From: Anaeromyces robustus
Lineage: Eukaryota > Neocallimastigomycota > Neocallimastigomycetes > Neocallimastigales > Neocallimastigaceae
Length of the DNA stretch: 64,000 bases
Assembly: GCA_002104895.1 (NCBI GenBank)
Contig: MCFG01000116.1
Span: forward strand, 1 to 64,000
Direction: 5' to 3'
Each line of letters begins with the position of its first letter. The stretch's first letter is position 1. A program made the translations under genes and the position numbers. This document shows, piece after piece, positions 27,718 through 38,755 of the stretch. Under the pieces are notes generated by a model, which was not told the origin of the DNA, made no database searches, and was given only the letters and a program-made list of their open reading frames with translations.

Positions 27718-27752
<35 letters not shown>

Positions 27753-28137
27753 CTAGAATCACCATTATTATAATTTATAATAATTCCATAAAATATTAAA
27801 ACTAACATTACAAACATTAACAATTATTTAAATATGAAATATATACCTTATGAAATGGACCAATTTCAATTCTATTACAATAAGATTTAAAATTAATTAA
27901 AACCATTTTTGTCATCACAAGTCTTGGCATTAATTTATTTTCTTCAATAACATCATTTTTTAAATCATTCGAATTTGAATTTTTCGTTTGTGAACCCAGA
28001 GGTGCTGGTTGAGAAAATTGTGAATTATCAATTTTATCTTTTTGAATATCAACATTTTTATTCAATTTTTGATTTTTATTAATTGAATCCAATTTATTCT
28101 CTTTATTAATATCATTATTTTCTTCATCAATATCCAT
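20594..28137 (-). CDS. SMC4: Condensin subunit SMC4 (16 exons, 1402 aa)
   Basis: Exons in gene order: 28137-27847, 27503-27306, 27173-26997, 26831-26622, 26468-26343, 26125-26018, 25779-25300, 25034-24798, 24513-23843, 23560-23146, 22934-22845, 22687-22578, 22445-22345, 22151-21940, 21662-21528, 21241-20594; all GT-AG, sum 4209 nt. Walker A GPNGSGKSN is near residue 104; long coiled coils flank a hinge (about 600-770) with GSISGIYGRLGNLG and MSGGGTRVERGGMSSK; the signature is LSGGEK near 1185 and Walker B LYIMDEIDAALD near 1205. NAQFIIISLRNNMFE and LIGIYKT followed by ITINP identify SMC4 rather than SMC1, 2 or 3. Known role: with SMC2 forms the condensin ATPase that compacts mitotic chromosomes. 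Unusual: about 127 extra residues after the head, with Asn and Gln runs and four S/T-P-x-K/R sites. Confidence 0.96.
21255..21380. repeat. Trinucleotide-rich stretch in SMC4 intron 15
   Basis: TAG/GTA, AGA and ATT trinucleotide runs fill much of the intron between 21242 and 21527. Non-coding: it lies between clean AG acceptor and GTAATA donor signals of SMC4. Confidence 0.7.
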
Positions 28138-29486
28138 TTTGCTTTATTTTATTAATATACCTTAAATAATTGTATTATAATTGAAATTTTAATTATATTA
28201 TATTATATTATACTTTATTAAATGTATTATTTAAACAATTCATATATCTAAAAAAATGACAATATCTTGATAAATGTTAAATATTATTTAAATAAATATA
28301 TAGCATATAATTTATCATAAATTATAATAAAATAGTTTTTTTATATATGGTATCAATTATATTAATATTTAATATTAATATTTCATATTATTCATTTCAT
28401 TGAAATCCAATTCTAATTTTAATGGTGAATTTTTTAAATAAAGATATGAAATGTTTTTTTAAAAAAAAATGAATAATATAAATTTTATTATTTCTATATT
28501 TTCTATATAAATATATTAATTTTTTTATTACATATATATAAAAAATAGGCACGAAATGGGCCTTTAAATTATTTTACTTATATTAATATACATTACAATA
28601 TATACAATAATTTTTAAAAATATTAATTAAAAATTAATTAAAAATTATAAAAAATTAAATGTATTAAAAGTTATGATTAAGTTTTACTTAGAAATATTAA
28701 AAAAATTGTTAAACTCTATGATATAAAAATATTTAAAATATAAAATTATTCTACTTATGATTAAAAATAAAGGATTATTAATATTAATAAAGAAATACTT
28801 TAAATAAAATATGTTGTAACTAAACAATAGATTTAATATTTGTCAATAATAAAGAAAGAAAATCAGTTAACTAATAGTAGTATCGTAGAATAAACAAAAT
28901 GGATGATAAAATGTTTTATTTTATTAAATTTTCAATTCTAAAATCACAAATATAAATTATAGTTCTTTGAATATTATTATTATCTATTATTAATTGTATA
29001 TATATTAATAATCATAATATTAATAATATATACATATATTTATTAATTTATTTAGTTTTTTTATATTTAATACTTTAAAATTTTGGTATATGAATACACT
29101 TTATAGTTTTATAAATAGCGAACTAAGTTTAGAAAATTAAATATGTGAAAATAAAATTAGTAGTTATTCAAAATATTTCTAGTATTAATCGAAAATAATA
29201 GAATAATATGATTATATTTTATATTGATTGATTATTTCATTTAAAAAACAATATTTATATAAATAAATAAATAAATAAAGGAAAAAAAATATTAATAATT
29301 ATATCTTAAAGAAAAAAGAACTTTCCATCTTTTCTTTCATGAATAATTTCAAGGGTTTAAGTTTTAAAAATCAATAATTTAAATATCCGTCTTTATTAAT
29401 TAAATTACTGAGGCCGATATTTAAAAATAATCATGATAATAAATTTATTATTACATATTATATTTCGAGAAATAATAATAATAATG

Positions 29487-29523
<37 letters not shown>

Positions 29524-29834
29524 GTACAATTATATTTATATAACAAAATTTTATTTCTAAATGAATATTTGTAACAAATATAATGCAACTATAATAATAA
29601 AACATATTATTAATACTTATAAAATTATAGAATGATAATAAAAATGAAAATAAAACATAAAAAGTGCAATATTATTATTAACTGTATTTCAAAACAACAG
29701 TTCAAAAGAAAGAAAAATTTTATTATAATTACTTAATTTTTTAAATTTAAATTATAGAAAAAAATATTATTAATTCTTTTGTTCAATTTTCATTTTTTAT
29801 TTTATTATTTTTTTTTTTTTATATTTTAATATGT

Positions 29835-29870
29835 ACATAAAGCATAAAATTATTATTTTATGCTTTATGT
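29835..29870. repeat. Perfect 16-bp inverted repeat (hairpin)
   Basis: Left arm ACATAAAGCATAAAAT (29835-29850), 4-nt loop TATT, right arm its exact reverse complement (29855-29870). No target-site duplication or transposase seen. Could be a regulatory RNA hairpin, a terminator-like structure or the remnant of a small inverted-repeat element. Confidence 0.8.
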
Positions 29871-29934
29871 CTTTCTTATGTCCAAAGTAATTTTTTTTAT
29901 CTGTTCTAAAAATAATTTTAAAAAGGATAGTTAA

Positions 29935-30726
29935 TATGTGTAGTAATGATTACGATTATGAAAAACTCTTTTTAAATTATCTTAAAAATGATGGATATAT
30001 TTTGAAATTTAAATTCATATTATAATAAGATATGATAAAAGTAAAAACAACAATTATAATTAATGATAATAAGATGACGTTTATTAATGAAGTAAAATAT
30101 AAAGAATTAAAACTTCATATGAAAAAATATTATTTAGTAACCAAAAAATCATTAACAAAAGTCAAAAATAAGAGGAAACTTTTTATAGTAGTAGATATTA
30201 TAAAGGAAATGATTATTTTTTAAATGATAATTTTTAAGATATATAAAAAATAATAAGGATATAATTGCATAATTAGATGCTTATAAATTATGTTTATTAA
30301 TATATATTATTGAACAAAATTTATTATAAATTATGATAATTATAAAACATTTAGGTTATTGAATATAAAAAAAATTTTTTTTCATTTATTAAAAAGTTAA
30401 GGTAAAGCTTTATCAACCACAATTTCTTCCAGATATTAAAAAAAAAAAATTATGAAATATCTGATTAAATGATTTTAAGATCAATGGTTCCATATTGAAA
30501 TTAATAATCAAGATTTAGTAATGCTATGTTATCTTCTTTAGAGATACCACTTCTTTGTTTTATAGTATTTTATCATTTAGAGAGATCAATAATTTTATAT
30601 AATTATTGATTTATTAAATTAAATATACACAAATACTTAAAAATTAATAAAGTAAACATAATTTTTTAATTATTTTTTAACGAATAAAACAAAACAATAA
30701 TATTTTTAACCTAAAAAAAAAATATA

Positions 30727-30778
<52 letters not shown>

Positions 30779-31110
30779 TAATAATAATAATAATAATAAT
30801 AATGATTATAAAAATTATAATAAAATATTTTGTTCATTAGATCTCATTCAGAATTTGACTTTAAATAATTAAAAATTAATACTCTATTAATCAATATTCT
30901 ATTATTAAAGAAGAGAAACGTATTTTAAAATGTCTCTCTTTATCAAAATGATATTTCTATAAACTTTGATCAATAAAAATTGAATTGTATCACTTCATTT
31001 TCAACTATATATCAATCTTTTATAATATTTTTCATTATTTTTTAGTTACAAAACTTTATAACTAAGAAATATTATATTTTAAAATTTGGAGTGATATTAA
31101 GAATATAATC
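29935..31110 (+). pseudogene. Possible decayed gene, unidentified
   Basis: This stretch has fewer homopolymers than its surroundings. It yields short protein-like pieces broken by stops, for example MCSNDYDYEKLFLNYLKNDG at 29936, a 63-residue Lys-rich ORF at 30032-30223, and ILKCLSLSK near 30920. No family is recognised and frames do not join through plausible GT-AG introns. It may equally be chance sequence. Confidence 0.2.
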
Positions 31111-31176
31111 GCTTATAGTTTTTTCTTTTTTTTCTTTTTATCAACCAATTAATAACTTTAAGAAAGAAACACTCTT

Positions 31177-31181
31177 TTTAT

Positions 31182-31245
<64 letters not shown>

Positions 31246-31246
31246 T
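31177..31246. repeat. (ATTT)n microsatellite
   Basis: About 17 perfect tetranucleotide units in the SMC4/calreticulin intergenic region. Confidence 0.9.
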
Positions 31247-32636
31247 TAATATATGCTTATTTATTTATTAATTATGTCTATATTTTTTCCTCTTTATTTT
31301 TTTTTTTTAATTTTTTTTTTTTCACTTCTTTTATTCTTTTTGAAAATCAAAACTACAAATATTTATAACCAATTATATTTCAACAGCTCAGTTTGTTATT
31401 TAATATTTCAGTTAAGTAAGAAATTTGTAACTCAAATTTTAATTAATATCATTCTATTTATTCTTTTCAATTGTAATAAATATTGTAATATATTGATCAT
31501 ATATTATTAATTAATAAAGTGGATATTACATATTAATAAAATATATTAATAAAATAAATTTATTGTTTTTTAATTAATTAAAGTTTGTTTTTTAATATTT
31601 GGGAATTATTAAAAGTTGATTTTATTTAATTATACAATATATTAATAATATTAATACATATAATATAGAATATATAAAGATTAAATTTTATAATAAAAAA
31701 ATCCTTGATCCAAATTTCAAAATGATGTCACAACTTACTACAGTTATAACCAAACTTTTTTTTTTATTTATAAAGGTCAGAAAACAAAAAATAAGAATAA
31801 AATATCTTCTAATTATATAATTATAGTAAAAATGAAAAAAAAGTAATTATTTTATATAAAATAAATATAAATATTAATTAGTCAATTATTTTTTATTAAT
31901 CGATATTAATAAAGCTAACTAATTGTAGTATATGTCGATTATCATATTATTATTAAAATGAAAATTATATTAATTCTAATTAAAAACAAATAAAATTTAA
32001 TATATTTGCACGTTTTTTTTTTATAAAATATTGTATAATAGAAACTTTCTTGTATTGTAATGCTTCTATAAATCTTTAATAAGAAAAGCATTAATTAATT
32101 CATCTTTTTTATTGTTTTAGATATTTAATTTTGTGAATACTTGTAAATATTAGAATAGTTATTAATTTAATCATTATTTTATAATTAAACAGTTATTAAA
32201 ATATAATAATTATGCTATAATATAAAATAAAATCTTATTTTTTTAATTATTTAATTTTATCCTTTTCTTTTTTATTAATAATTGAAATTAATTTTTTTTA
32301 AAGTTTGGTTTAATTGATATGGAATTTTATCTTTTAGTAAACTTTTTATTCTAGTATATATTATGTAATATATTCGATCATATATTATTTCATATTCTTT
32401 TTTATAATAATATATTACTTTTAAACAAAATATAGGCAATTAAGTGATTACATTTTATTACATGTTGTTTATAATTAAAATTATACACAATATATATATA
32501 TTTTTTACTATAAGGTTAATTAAATTATAAATAAAATACTTTCGATTTATATAATTAATTTATATATTAATAATATAAATATATATACTCTTTAATTAAA
32601 TATAGTATATAAATTAATACAAAATATTATAAATAA

Positions 32637-32664
32637 TAAATAAATAAATAAATAAATAAAAAAA

Positions 32665-32703
<39 letters not shown>
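32637..32703. repeat. (AAAT)n microsatellite upstream of calreticulin
   Basis: About 16 tetranucleotide units, one interrupted, about 430 bp before the calreticulin ATG. Confidence 0.9.
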
Positions 32704-33133
32704 ATTAATAAAAGTGAATAGAAGTACAGTAATTATAAAAATATATATATATAAATTTTTTCTCTTTATTTCTTTTTCTTTTTTTTAAATTTTTAAATAA
32801 TTAAATAAATATATATAAAGTAAGTAAATATTATTGATATAAAATTAGAATTTCAAAAATATACTTTTTTAATATAGAAATAATAAAATAAAATTATAAT
32901 TTAAACGTGAATTACGAAAAGTATAATAAAGAAAAATAAAAAACAAAAGTAAATAATGTGAAATTTTAAAAAAAAAAAAAAAAAAAAAAAATTAAATTTC
33001 ATATTATTTATTTTGATTTTGAAAATTAATAATTATAAAAAAAAAGTAAAACAAAAACATAATTATAATTTATGACTATGTATTAAAATATGAATTATAT
33101 TTATATATATTTAATTATTTTAGATATTTAAAA

Positions 33134-35091
33134 ATGCGTTTTGGTTCTACACTTGCTATTCTTTCTTTTTGTGCTTCCGTTTTTGGTAAAGTTTATTTCC
33201 ATGAAACTTTTGATGATGATTCATGGGAAAAGCGTTGGGTCCAAAGTTCATACAAAGATGATTACGGTAAATTTGTTGTAAGTATATTTTTATTATATTA
33301 TGAAAATAAGTGAAAAGAAATATTTTTATTTTTATTTTTTATTTTTTTTTTAAAAAAAATATTCAAAAAATTATGCTTATAAAATCAAATCATATATATT
33401 TTATTTTTAATTAAATATCAGATCTCAAATGGTAAGGAATACAGAGCTGATCCAATAAAATCTCGTGGTCTTCAAACTTCTGAAAATGCCAAATTCTACG
33501 CTATTTCAGCTCCATTTGATGAAAATTACAATAACAAGGGAAAAGATTTAGTTGTTCAATTCTCTGTTAGACATGAACAAGTATGATTATTATTATTTAT
33601 TATAATTTATTTGAATTAATATATATTATATATTTATAAATAGAAATTATTAATAAATATTACTTTTAAATTTTTTTATTATAAATAAAGAAAATTGATT
33701 GTGGAGGTGGTTACATTAAGATTTTACCACCAACTGTTGATCCAAAAGAATTTAACGGTGAATCTGTAAGTTTCAAAACATATATTTTAGAAAATATATT
33801 TATTCTTTTTAGTAATATTTATTTATTATTTTTTATTTTATATATTTGATTCAAAAACATTATTAACAAATTCAAAACAAATTCAAATATTATAATTCTA
33901 ATAATTAAGCCATACAATATTAGTAAGTATTTTTTTTTTTTTTTTTTTATTATTATTATTTTTATGTATATGATAATATGGTATCAATTTTGAACCATTA
34001 ATATTGAATTATTTTAATAAATTATATATATATATATAAAGAAAATATATTAACTGTATTATTTTTAACATAATATAGTGTTCGGTTCTGATATTTGTGG
34101 TGCCAGCAAGAAGACCCATCTTATTTTATCTTACAAGGGAAAGAACCATCTTATTAACAAGGAACTTCCAACTGAAGATGATGTTTACACTCACTTATAT
34201 ACTTTAATTATTAAACCAGATCAAACTTACACTGTATTAATTGATAATGCTGAAAAAGCTTCTGGTACATTTGCTGATTGGGACTTCTTAGAACCAAAGA
34301 CTATTCCAGATCCAGAACAAAGTAAACCAACCGATTGGGTTGATGATGAATATATTGATGATCCAAATGATAAGAAACCAGATGACTGGGATGAAGATGA
34401 ACCACAATATATTGATGACCCAGAAGCTGAAAAACCAGAAGATTGGGATGATGATATGGATGGTGAATGGGAAGCTCCAAAATCTGAAAATCCAAAATAC
34501 AAGGGTAAGTGGACTCCAAAGAAGATTAAGAACCCAGACTATAAGGGTAAGTGGGTTCATCCAGAAATTCCAAATCCAGACTATGTTGATGATAAGGAAA
34601 TCTATGTCTATGACAGTGGTTTTGTTGGTATTGATTTATGGCAAGTTAAAGCTGGTTCCATTTTCGATGATATCGTTGTCACCGATGATGTAGAAGAAGC
34701 CAAGACTTACGCCAAGGAAGTTATGGATAAGATTGCCGCTGAAAAGGCTGATGAAGAAAAAATCAGAGCTGAAAGAAAGGCTAAAATGGAAGAAGAAAAT
34801 AAGAAAGCCGCTAAGAAGGCTGATGAAATGAACGCCAAGATACGTAATTTAGGTAAGAAGGACGAATCAAAGGATGATGACTCTTCTTCTTCTGATAGTA
34901 GTGATGAAGAAAAGAAAGAAGAAACTAAGGAAGAAGAAAAGAAAGAAGAAGAAAAGAAGGAAGAAACTAAGGAAGAAGAAAAGAAGGAAGAAACTAAGGA
35001 AGAAGAAAAGAAAGAAGAAGCTAAGGAAGAAGAAAAGAAAGAAGAAGCTAAGGAAGAAGAAAAGAAAGAAAATGTTAAGGATGAATTATAA
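33134..35091 (+). CDS. Calreticulin, ER Ca2+-binding lectin chaperone
   Basis: Exons 33134-33277, 33422-33580, 33691-33765, 33910-33922 (13-nt microexon) and 34079-35091; 1404 nt, 467 residues. Signal peptide about residues 1-18 (MRFGSTLAILSFCASVFG). N-domain with HETFDDDSWEKRWVQS, a Cys pair in KIDCGGGY and MFGSDICG (residues 105 and 137), and KKTHLILSYKGKNHL. The P-domain has three type A repeats (IPDPEQSKPTDW, IDDPNDKKPDDW, IDDPEAEKPEDW) and three type B repeats (GEWEAPKSENPKYKGKW and followers). The C-domain is Lys/Glu rich, ending VKDEL for ER retrieval. No C-terminal membrane segment, so calreticulin, not calnexin. More C- and G-ending codons (AAG, GCC, TAC) than neighbours suggest high expression. 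Function from family: folding of monoglucosylated glycoproteins and Ca2+ storage in the ER lumen. Confidence 0.97.
33910..33922 (+). other. 13-nt calreticulin microexon
   Basis: Between AAG acceptor (33907-33909) and GTAAGT donor (33923). It encodes P-Y-N-I plus the first base of Met, restoring the calreticulin motif PYxIMFG(S/P)DICG. Without it, exon 3 would not join exon 5 in frame. Confidence 0.9.
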
Positions 35092-35288
35092 GCAAATTGA
35101 ATCAAATTCAAAATAATTTTTTAATCATTTATTATAATTCAATTCATCATTTTTTTTTTATATTACATAATTAATAATCTTTTTATACCAATATAAAATT
35201 TTTAATTCAATATATATTTAAAATCAATTTCTTAAATGGAAATGGAAATTTTAAATGTAAAAGCAAATAACAAGAAATTTGATAATTA

Positions 35289-35289
<1 letters not shown>

Positions 35290-35319
<30 letters not shown>

Positions 35320-35418
35320 CAAAAAAGCAAAAAACGAAAAAAAAAAAAAAAAAAAAAAAAAAAAACAAAAAAAACAAAAAATAAAAAGAAAAACAAAATA
35401 AAACAAATAAACAAAACA

Positions 35419-35457
<39 letters not shown>

Positions 35458-35460
35458 AAA
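35290..35460. repeat. Poly-A-rich tract
   Basis: About 170 bp, almost all A, with scattered C, G and T. Starts about 200 bp after the calreticulin stop. Confidence 0.9.
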
Positions 35461-35815
35461 AAACAAAAAAATAATAATAATAAAAATATAATAGAAATTT
35501 ATAATTTATAATATAAATGTACTGTTAGAAATTATAATTTTTTATTGTTTTAATAGAAAAATGAATTTAAAGTTATTTAAAAAAAAAATAAAAGCGAAGA
35601 TAGAAATAAAATAAATAAATAAAAAAAAAAAAAAAAAAAAAAGCAAATAAATGAATAAATACAAATAAATAATAATATAATATAAATAAAAAAAAATATA
35701 ATAAAAATAAAATAAAATTTTTTTCTTTCTTTTATTTTTAGTGTGTAATAATATATACATATAATATAGTATGTATTTTATAATTTTGAAAATATATTAC
35801 TTTTACTTTAAAATT

Positions 35816-35897
35816 AATATTTATTTTATAGAACTTATTTTACAAAACTAAAAAAAAAAATAAAGAATATTTTTTATGGTTCTATAAAATAAATATT
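35816..35897. repeat. 19-bp perfect inverted repeat with 44-bp spacer
   Basis: AATATTTATTTTATAGAAC at 35816-35834 and its exact reverse complement at 35879-35897. Non-coding on both strands. Could fold into a hairpin or be the ends of a tiny non-autonomous element. Confidence 0.75.
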
Positions 35898-36054
35898 TTT
35901 AAAGTATTTATTAAAAATATTATTTAATTATTAATAATAATTTAATATTTTTCAAAGTTTTTTGTGTTCAATAAACCATATATAATTTATCTATAAATAT
36001 AAAAAAAAAATGTTTACCTTTTTTTTTATTATTATTATTAATTTGGTAGTTATA

Positions 36055-36230
36055 TAATTAAATATTACTGTTCTGTAGTAATTATGACGTAAAAAACTGT
36101 TTATATATATATATATATATGTATATTTATTATTATTAATTTAGTTGTTATATATAGTATTTCAATATATAATTAAATATTACTGTTCTGTAGTAACTAT
36201 GGTGTAAATAACAATTTTTATATATAATTT
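36055..36230. repeat. Diverged direct repeat pair (about 50 bp, 120 bp apart)
   Basis: Two copies share TAATTAAATATTACTGTTCT followed by GTAGTAA, then TATG with small changes and GTAAA. First copy about 36055-36100, second about 36171-36215. In each, TTACT and AGTAA can pair around a 7-nt loop. Confidence 0.7.
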
Positions 36231-36855
36231 AATTTTTTAATTATTTAATTATTTAAATAATTATATAGAAACTTTTTAGAATGAAAGAATAATTTATTTT
36301 TTTGATAATAATAAAAATATATAATTTATATAAATCAGTTTAAATATATATATATTCTATTAAAATTACATAACACATAAATATTAATATTAATTAAATA
36401 ATAATATACAAAATATACAATAAAAATTTATAATAATGATTTATATATAGTATTTTTTTTAATATATATGCTTAAAATTTTATTTTTTTTTACTTTTTTT
36501 TTTTTTTTTAATTAAATGCTTTAATTTTGGTATATATAATTTGAAAAATTATTTTTATGTAAAATGATTTTATATAAATAATAATAAAAATTTGAAATCA
36601 AATATAATTAAGGATTTTTTTTTTTAAAAAAAATAATAAATTAAGAAAATAAATCTATTTTGTCTTGTTGATTTGTATTATATAATATTCTAAAATAATA
36701 TATATATATTAAATAATTAAAAAAAATCTAATTGAAATAAATAAATAATATTTTTTTTTAAGAAATATTAAAAATAAAAAGTTAATTTTTTAATATTATT
36801 GATATTTTCATTAAATATTTTCTTTCCCCTTTTTTTAATTATAGATATAATTAAT

Positions 36856-38755
36856 CTAATTCTTAGATTTTTTATGCTTTTTCTTAGATTCACTATCTTC
36901 AGTTTCATTCTTTCTTTTCTTTTCTTTCTTTTCTTTCTTTTCCTTCTTTTCCTTCTTTTTATCTTTCTTTTCTTTCTTTTCCTTCTTTTCCTTCTTTTTA
37001 TCCTTCTTTTCCTTCTTTTCTTTCTTTTCATTACTTTCATCACTGGATGATTTTTCAGATTCAGATTCAGATGGTGAAGTAGTAGTTGAATCTTATATAA
37101 AACCAAAAAAAAAAAAAAAATAAAAAAAAAATAATATTAAAAAAATAAAAAAATAAAAAAAAAATATTATTAATTATCATATTATATAAACATAAATATA
37201 TAAATAAAATAAATAATATAAAAAAATTTTTTTATATTATTTATATTGTTATATTATCTATATATTATTAAATATTTACTTTTTAATTGTCTTTCCTTTT
37301 TCTTATTAGCAAAGTAATCACTTGTACTGATTTCTTGGACTTTAACTTTTAAAGAATCAGATTCAACATTCTTTTTCTTTTCTTTTTCTTTTTCACTTTC
37401 CTATTATTATTATTATTATTATTATTTAATTTTAATTTTAGCATTTGTTTTAAATTTTTAAATTAATAGATTTAAACTTACATCTTCTGAAGTAGCTGGT
37501 GTTGGAGTATTGCTTGCTGATTTTACACCAAGAATCATATTTAAATTTTCTTTATCATAATTACTAACTTGTTTGTTACGAAGGAACTTTTTTCTGTGAC
37601 TAATATATATTTATAAAATACAAAAAAAAAAAAAAAAAAAAAAAGAATTTTTTTTTTGAATTAATATTATTATTTAATTTTTAATTTAAACATAAATAAT
37701 CTATTTTTAAGATTTATGATATTTACTATAAACGACCGTAAGCGAGAGGTTTTTTGTCATCTTTACTTGAATCGTCATCAGAAACATTTCCACTTTCTAC
37801 TCTTTCATTTAATTTTTTTAATAATTCTGAAAAGGCATTAGTATTATCTAACCAATTATCCATAGTTTTTTTAGTAGCTCCAATACCTTTTTTTTTTTTT
37901 TTTTTTTTTAATATTATTATTTTTATATTATTTTTTTTATTATATTATTATTTTTATTTTATATTAAATTAAAGATATATTATATTAATAATACTTCGAA
38001 TTATATATATAAACTAATATTATATTTTTAGTTTAACAATTTTATTATATATATATACCTAAATTATTAGATTTTTTGATAACTTTAATATGTTCGGTTT
38101 GACCACTCATATCTGAACCTAAACCTTTTCCTTCTTCCCAACCCATTTTTTTCATTAATTTCATACTATATTTTTTAAAAAAAAAAATCAATTTATATTT
38201 TAAAGAAAAAAGATTATTGATTATTATTTATTATTAAGTTTTGTAATACAAATTTTTAAATAATCAAATTTATTTTCAATAATCGTTTTGATATATATAT
38301 TATTTAAAAATTTAAATTCTTATGTTTTCAATTTTTGAAATTTTCTTTTTAAAATTATATTTATCATAATTTATTAATATCTTTTTTTGAAAAAAAAAAA
38401 AAGTAAAAATATTCGTACCCATATTTTGATTTATCTTTATAAAAAAAATATATATATAAAATATAAAATAAAATGAATATTAATAATTGAAATAAAATTT
38501 TAATTAATCATTATTTTTATATAGGCTTATATAAATAAATAAATAAATAGATAAATAAATAGATTAATAAAATTGTAAAGTACCTTGAGACCACTTTTTA
38601 TTTTGTGGATCAATTGAAATTCTTTGCTTATTTCTTGGACCTATTTTTTTTATATTAATTTTGATTCATTTAGTTCGAATTTTTATTATTTTGAATTTCA
38701 TATATATTTTTATTAATATTTTTAATATTATTGAATAAATACCAGCTAAACCCAT
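36856..38755 (-). CDS. PinX1/Pxr1-like G-patch protein
   Basis: Exons in gene order: 38755-38743 (13 nt), 38640-38584, 38434-38419 (16 nt), 38165-38059, 37886-37727, 37600-37482, 37400-37280, 37090-36856; 828 nt, 275 residues, all GT-AG. Starts MGLAGPRNKQRISIDPQNKKW; G-patch about residues 24-70 (MKKMGWEEGKGLG, HIKVIKKSNNLGIGATK); then DNWLDNTNAFSELLKKLNERV, HRKKFLRNKQ, the STSDYFANKK motif (equivalent of the telomerase-inhibitory-domain start in PinX1) and a Lys-rich tail with repeated KKEKKEKKD. The order of all blocks matches PinX1/Pxr1, nucleolar proteins that act with the Prp43 helicase in rRNA and snoRNA maturation and restrain telomerase. One donor (37726) is ambiguous by a few bases but fits frame and homology. 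Confidence 0.92.

Larger units (their letters stand above)
28138..33133. other. AT-rich divergent intergenic region SMC4 / calreticulin (5 kb)
   Basis: Upstream of both SMC4 (minus) and calreticulin (plus), so both promoters lie here. It includes a perfect hairpin at 29835-29870, (AAT)n at 29477-29523 and 30727-30803, (ATTT)n at 31177-31246, (AAAT)n at 32637-32703, and a stretch around 29930-31110 whose composition is less repetitive than the rest and may be a decayed gene. Confidence 0.65.
35092..36855. other. Convergent intergenic region calreticulin / PinX1-like
   Basis: Long A-runs broken by single C or G at 35290-35460, a 19-bp inverted repeat at 35816-35897 and a diverged direct repeat at 36055-36230. 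Antisense Phe-rich ORFs over the A-runs are translation artefacts. No gene seen. Confidence 0.7.

Noticed and set aside
34227-35111. Several antisense and frame-shifted ORFs over calreticulin
   Set aside because: Shadows of the repetitive Lys/Glu and P-domain codons; the sense frame has full calreticulin motifs.
35207-35466. Phe-rich minus-strand ORFs
   Set aside because: Translations of poly-A tracts downstream of calreticulin; no protein-like sequence.
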